DNA from: Pilimelia columellifera
GTDB lineage: Bacteria; Actinomycetota; Actinomycetes; Mycobacteriales; Micromonosporaceae
Assembly: GCF_039532605.1 (NCBI RefSeq)
Contig: NZ_BAAARY010000005.1
Location: 248,001-312,000 of the forward strand
Direction: 5' to 3'
Length of the DNA stretch: 64,000 nucleotides
Each line of letters begins with the position of its first letter. Position 1 is the first letter of the stretch. A program made the position numbers and the translations under genes. This document shows positions 60,589-64,000 of the stretch, in pieces. The notes beneath the pieces are model-generated. The model was not told the origin of the DNA. It saw nothing but the letters and a program-made list of their open reading frames with translations, and did not search any database.

Positions 60589-60650
60589 TCGGGCCGGGCC
60601 CGGATGCGATGCAGCCGGCGGCCCCTTTGGTCGGTGGTCGGAGGTGGATG

Positions 60651-63182
60651 ATGGCCTACCCTCGAGCCGTCATCGCCAGGTCTCCGGCGCTCGCCTGGTT
60701 CGTGACGGTCCCGTTGGGACTCACCGCGGTCATCGTCGCTTTCTACCTTCAGCCGACCCTCGACCTGCTTGTCGACAACTGGGTGATGATCGCGATCTAT
60801 TTCGCGCTCTTCGTCGCGGCTGACGCGACGCGCCTGCGGGTAGAGGTACGACGGCAGGCCTTCACCCTGACGCTCGTCGAGATTCCGCTGTTGCTGGCCT
60901 TCTTCTACCTTCCGGCGCCGATGGTGCCGTTGGTCCGCTTGGCCGCCGCGGTGTGCGCCCAGGTCGTCTCATGGCGACGTGGCCAGAGCGCTATCAAGAG
61001 CTGGTTCAATGTCGCGGCGCAGTTCGCCTCGACCAGCCTGGCTGCGCTCATCGTCGCAGGCAATCAGCCGCTGGTGGCGGACCAGCTGGAGACGTGGCTG
61101 ATTCTGGGTCTTTCGGTCGCGGCCAACTTCGTGGTCACCATGGTCAGCGTCACCCTCGTTATCGGTCTGGTCCAGGGCTGGATGTCCGGGGCTGACCTCG
61201 CCCGCACGGTGACGCCGAGTCTCGCTGTGACGACGGTGAACATCACGGTTGGCCTGGTGATTCTTCTGGTGCTCCAGCAGAATCCATGGGGTGTCGTTCT
61301 GCTGGCCTCGCTCCTGATATTTTTCGTGATCGCGTACCGGTCGTATTCGCAGTTCATGCGGCAGCATCACACCCTGCAGGAGCTGTACGACCTCACCGCG
61401 AGCGTCCGCGACACCCGCCACGAGGCGACCCTCTACGACCAGATCCTGCACGGCACCCGCCGCATGCTCAGCTCTGAGCACGCCACCCTCTGGCTACCCG
61501 AGACCGGTCGTCACCCCGAGGTGTTGTTGACGTCGAAGGCTGAGACGGCAGGTTTGCTCGACCTGCCCGGCACCCCGGACCTCATCCGCCGCAGGGTGTT
61601 CGCGGGCGGCCGCACCGTGGCGGTCGGCGCCCATCTGGGCGACGAGCTGCGAGCAGACCTGCGCGCCGCCGGCGTCAAGGACGCCATCGCCGTGCCGTTG
61701 ACCTCGGGCCAGGTCACCATCGGCTGTCTGGAGGTCGCCGGCAGGCTCGGCGACACCGCGTCCTTCCAGCCCGAGGACGTGCGGTTGTTGGAGACGGTCG
61801 CCGCGCATGTGGCGGTCGCGGTCGAGAACGCCCGGCTGGTCGACAGGCTCCGCTTCGACGCGTACCACGACGCTCTGACCGGTCTGCCCAACCGCCGTCG
61901 GCTGCTTCAGGCGCTGGAGGAGTCGGTGCGGGTGCGGGCGCCTGGCGAGGTCGTCGCAGTGTTGTTGTTCGATGTCGACGGCCTGCGGGATGTCAACGAT
62001 TCACTGGGTCATGCCGCTGGCGACACCCTGTTGGCCGAGGTGTCGCGCAGGCTGCGGGGTCTGGCTCCGGCAGCGGCGCTGGTGGGTCGGGTTGGCGGCG
62101 ACGAGTTCGCCGTGACGCTGCGCATGGAGAACGCCGAGGCGGCGCTTGTGCTGGCGGCGCGGCTACGCGAGGAGCTTCGCGTGCCGATGGAGTTCGGCAC
62201 CCTGACTCTGGATGTCGACACCGCGGTCGGCGTCGTGGTCCATCCGGATCATGGGAGCGATCCGGCGGCGCTGTTGCAGCGGGCGGATGTCGCGGCCCGG
62301 GCGGCGGAGCTGCTGCCGTCGGCCGTTCAGTCGTTCCACCCGTCGCTGGAGTCGCGTTCGGTCCGGCGGCTCGGTCTCGCCAACGACCTGCGCCGGGCGA
62401 TCGACAATGACGAGCTTGAGATCTACTTCCAGCCTCAGGTGTCGCTGGGGGACCGGCACCTGGTCGGGGTGGAGTGCCTGGCCCGCTGGGAGCATCCGAC
62501 GCACGGCGCGGTGGCTCCGCAGGACTTCGTGGCGGTCGCCGAGCACACCGGCCAGCTGAGCCGGCTCACCGAGGCGGTCCTCAGGGAGGGGCTGCGCAGG
62601 TGCAAGCAGTGGGTAGACGCCGGGCGCCCGTTGAACGTCGCGGTCAACCTCTCGTCCCGCACGTTGGTGGACGCCGCCTTCCCGGACCGGGTCGCGGCGT
62701 TGATCCGCGAGTTCGGCGTTCCGCCGGAGCGGGTCACGTTCGAGATCGCCGAGGACGGTGTGGTGGGGGCTCCGGACCGGCCGCTGCCCACGCTGCGGCG
62801 CCTGCACGACATCGGCGTCCGGCTGTCTGTTGATGACTTTGGGACGGGGTATTCGTCGTTGTCGCAGTTGCGCCGGCTGCCGGTGCAGGAAGTGAAGATC
62901 GATCGGACGTTTGTGCAGGGAATGGCGACCGACGCCGGAGACCTGGCCATCGTGCGAGCTGTGGTGGACCTTGCCCGGCATTTCGGACTCACTGTCGTTG
63001 CCGAGGGTGTGGAGAGCGAGTTGACGCTCGACCTTCTGCGGGAGATCGGTTGCGACACCGGCCAGGGCTTCCTGTTCAGCCGACCGTTGCCGTACGAGCG
63101 GCTGGAGGCGTGGCTTCGGCAGCAGACCGAGGCCGCGCCGTCGACGTCGGGCGAGGTTCGTCGGCTTCGGGCGGTGCCGTAG
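60651..63182 (+). CDS. Membrane GAF-GGDEF-EAL protein
   Basis: An 843-residue c-di-GMP protein. The N-terminal 225 residues hold about seven TM helices, a GAF-like domain spans 250-400, GGDEF 410-560 and EAL 580-830. GGDEF is intact at 482-486 but without an RxxD inhibitory site. The EAL signature reads ECL at 608-610; the later motifs VDDFGTGYSSL, KIDRTFV and VVAEGVES are kept, so phosphodiesterase activity is possible. ATG 60651 is preferred because GGAGGT ends 5 nt upstream; ATG 60648 is the other choice. Confidence 0.88.
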   Translation: MAYPRAVIARSPALAWFVTVPLGLTAVIVAFYLQPTLDLLVDNWVMIAIYFALFVAADATRLRVEVRRQAFTLTLVEIPLLLAFFYLPAPMVPLVRLAAAVCAQVVSWRRGQSAIKSWFNVAAQFASTSLAALIVAGNQPLVADQLETWLILGLSVAANFVVTMVSVTLVIGLVQGWMSGADLARTVTPSLAVTTVNITVGLVILLVLQQNPWGVVLLASLLIFFVIAYRSYSQFMRQHHTLQELYDLTASVRDTRHEATLYDQILHGTRRMLSSEHATLWLPETGRHPEVLLTSKAETAGLLDLPGTPDLIRRRVFAGGRTVAVGAHLGDELRADLRAAGVKDAIAVPLTSGQVTIGCLEVAGRLGDTASFQPEDVRLLETVAAHVAVAVENARLVDRLRFDAYHDALTGLPNRRRLLQALEESVRVRAPGEVVAVLLFDVDGLRDVNDSLGHAAGDTLLAEVSRRLRGLAPAAALVGRVGGDEFAVTLRMENAEAALVLAARLREELRVPMEFGTLTLDVDTAVGVVVHPDHGSDPAALLQRADVAARAAELLPSAVQSFHPSLESRSVRRLGLANDLRRAIDNDELEIYFQPQVSLGDRHLVGVECLARWEHPTHGAVAPQDFVAVAEHTGQLSRLTEAVLREGLRRCKQWVDAGRPLNVAVNLSSRTLVDAAFPDRVAALIREFGVPPERVTFEIAEDGVVGAPDRPLPTLRRLHDIGVRLSVDDFGTGYSSLSQLRRLPVQEVKIDRTFVQGMATDAGDLAIVRAVVDLARHFGLTVVAEGVESELTLDLLREIGCDTGQGFLFSRPLPYERLEAWLRQQTEAAPSTSGEVRRLRAVP

Positions 63183-63210
63183 GGTCTCCCGCGCGTTCCG
63201 GGGATCCGGT

Positions 63211-63239
63211 TTCACCTGCCGGCCGCCGCCGTGTACTCT
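63211..63239 (+). promoter_or_regulatory. Promoter of the tRNA-Thr/tRNA-Met pair
   Basis: TTCACC (63211-63216) and TACTCT (63234-63239) are 17 nt apart, placing transcription near 63246, 39 bases before tRNA-Thr. Confidence 0.6.
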
Positions 63240-63284
63240 TACCTCTGCGCGATCGCGTCTGGGGTATTCAGGCGCTATTCACGT

Positions 63285-63360
63285 GCCCCCTTAGCTCAGT
63301 CGGCAGAGCGTCTCCATGGTAAGGAGAAGGTCTACGGTTCGATTCCGTAAGGGGGCTCCA
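63285..63360 (+). tRNA. tRNA-Thr (GGT)
   Basis: The acceptor stem GCCCCCT (63285-63291) pairs with AGGGGGC (63350-63356), followed by discriminator T63357 and encoded CCA. The anticodon GGT is at 63318-63320 between TCTCC and GGAGA. The T-loop is TTCGATT. Confidence 0.95.
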
Positions 63361-63393
63361 ACCGGGTTCGAGCGGCAGGTGAGCCTGGGCCAC

Positions 63394-63469
63394 GGCGGTG
63401 TAGCTCAGATGGCAGAGCAAGCGGCTCATAATCGCTGTGTCGCCGGTTCAAATCCGGCCACCGCTACCA
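63394..63469 (+). tRNA. tRNA-Met (CAT, elongator)
   Basis: GGCGGTG (63394-63400) pairs with CACCGCT (63459-63465, with a G-T at the first pair); discriminator A and encoded CCA follow. The anticodon CAT is at 63427-63429. There is no initiator-type GGG/CCC anticodon stem. Confidence 0.93.
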
Positions 63470-63539
63470 CTCGTAGCAATTTGACAGTGCGGCGATGACC
63501 ATTGCGATGGGTCTGGCGTGCTGCGTGACTCCGCAACAC

Positions 63540-63569
63540 TTGCATTCAGGCGTTGTCAGCATCTAGGCT
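63540..63569 (+). promoter_or_regulatory. Promoter of rpmG
   Basis: TTGCAT (63540-63545) and TAGGCT (63564-63569) are 18 nt apart, the same hexamers as in the MMPL promoter. Transcription should begin near 63576. Confidence 0.6.
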
Positions 63570-63614
63570 GACGCGCCGTTAGTTCAGCATTCTTAGCGAG
63601 GAAGGCACACCGTC

Positions 63615-63782
63615 GTGGCCAAGGCGACCGACGTCCGTCCCAAGATCACCATGGCGTGTGTGGACTGCAAGGAGCGGAACTACATCACCAAGAAGAACCG
63701 CCGTAACGACCCGGACCGCATTGAGCTGAAGAAGTTCTGCCCCCGTTGCGGCAAGCACACGGCGCACCGAGAGACCCGCTGA
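63615..63782 (+). CDS. rpmG: 50S ribosomal protein L33 (zinc type)
   Basis: A 55-residue L33 with ITMACVDCKERNYITKKN and KKFCPRCGKHTAHRETR. Cys15, Cys18, Cys42 and Cys45 form the zinc ribbon of the C+ type. GTG 63615 has GAGGAAGG upstream. It lies after tRNA-Thr and tRNA-Met and before a HadA-like gene, the usual actinobacterial order ahead of secE-nusG. Confidence 0.95.
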   Translation: MAKATDVRPKITMACVDCKERNYITKKNRRNDPDRIELKKFCPRCGKHTAHRETR

Positions 63783-63799
63783 CGCGGTCCTGAATCGTT

Positions 63800-63838
63800 C
63801 TGCTGCCCCCGGTCACCGGCCGGGGGCAGCAGTCTTTC
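63800..63838 (+). terminator. rpmG terminator
   Basis: CTGCTGCCCCCGG and CCGGGGGCAGCAG form a perfect 13-bp stem with a 7-nt loop, followed by TCTTTC. Confidence 0.85.
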
Positions 63839-63975
63839 TGATCTCATCACGTTGCCGGTCAGCGGACGCGGTGGCGGCGGGCGCTCGTGGCGACCACTGG
63901 CACGAGTCGCTTCGGCCGGCGTCGCGAACCTGCCGGACGCTGTGAACGTCTACGGTCCCGGTAAAGTGTGCTGCC

Positions 63976-64000
63976 ATGCCATTGGATCAGTCGTTCGTCG
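63976..64000 (+). CDS. Start of a HadA-like dehydratase gene (partial)
   Basis: ATG 63976 opens a frame (MPLDQSFV) that is cut by the window edge. Position directly after rpmG and the N-terminal residues match the MaoC/HadA-like (3R)-hydroxyacyl-ACP dehydratase subunit found there in actinobacteria; this rests on only eight codons and context. Confidence 0.4.

Noticed and set aside
63481..63509. Perfect -35 TTGACA after tRNA-Met as the rpmG promoter
   Set aside because: No acceptable -10 lies 16-18 nt downstream (GCGATG); the TTGCAT/TAGGCT pair at 63540-63569 is a better match.
1..64000. CRISPR arrays, insertion sequences, prophage or integrase genes
   Set aside because: No regularly spaced repeats, transposases, integrases or phage structural genes were seen; tRNA genes show no flanking att-like duplication in the window.

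Overview
The window is chromosomal DNA of a very GC-rich Gram-positive actinobacterium (roughly 70 % G+C by eye, strong third-position GC bias, frequent GTG and TTG starts, many stop/start overlaps of the ATGA or GTGA type). The mix of DUF3107, DUF3152, a zinc-type L33 gene followed by a HadA-like start, split complex I genes and several GGDEF/EAL and SpoIIE-type regulators fits the Micromonosporaceae or a close relative. That placement is inference. No prophage, transposon, CRISPR array or plasmid function was seen; this looks like ordinary chromosome.

Layout. 0.1-3.4 kb: a translationally coupled methionine/homoserine operon (metX-like acyltransferase, PLP-dependent cystathionine gamma-synthase, homoserine dehydrogenase). 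3.5-9.6 kb: secreted nuclease, acyl-CoA thioesterase, MMPL transporter and DNA photolyase. 9.6-12 kb: a long, highly structured leader, then a pyruvoyl-dependent arginine decarboxylase overlapping a two-domain GNAT acyltransferase. 12-19.3 kb: membrane GGDEF-EAL protein, RibD-like reductase, AI-2E-type permease with a Tat-exported PhoX-like protein, and a small DUF2975/HTH operon. 19.2-25.2 kb: a five-gene dipeptide/oligopeptide ABC importer on the minus strand. 25.6-28.8 kb: unknown two-repeat protein, secreted S15 peptidase and a frameshifted secreted-protein pseudogene. 29.5-36.7 kb: a NarL-type two-component pair, Smr and flavin/F420 proteins, a tightly overlapping SpoIIE phosphatase - CHASE3 kinase - response regulator - inositol-phosphatase operon, and an NlpC/P60 hydrolase. 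36.8-45.7 kb: metal-binding-like exported protein, methyltransferase, DEAD-box helicase, ferritin-like protein, DUF3107, TetR, an unknown actinobacterial protein, DUF3152 and an alkyltransferase-like protein.

45.75-57.6 kb carries complex I genes nuoB, nuoC, nuoH, I, J, K, L, M and N. There is no nuoA, nuoD, nuoE, nuoF or nuoG, and a DUF2252 gene plus an oppositely oriented acyltransferase gene sit between nuoB and nuoC. The set therefore encodes the membrane proton-pumping arm plus B, C and I, and must work with subunits encoded elsewhere or with another electron donor. 57.7-64 kb holds an MFS permease, YajQ, tRNA-Tyr, a small exported peptide with a second membrane GGDEF-EAL protein, tRNA-Thr, tRNA-Met, rpmG (L33) and the first codons of a HadA-like gene.

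The points most worth a second look are the structured leader with its arginine decarboxylase/GNAT pair (9.7-12 kb), the incomplete and interrupted nuo set, the repeat-bearing MMPL promoter, and a set of genes whose -10 hexamer lies 6-8 nt before the start codon, which suggests leaderless mRNAs.
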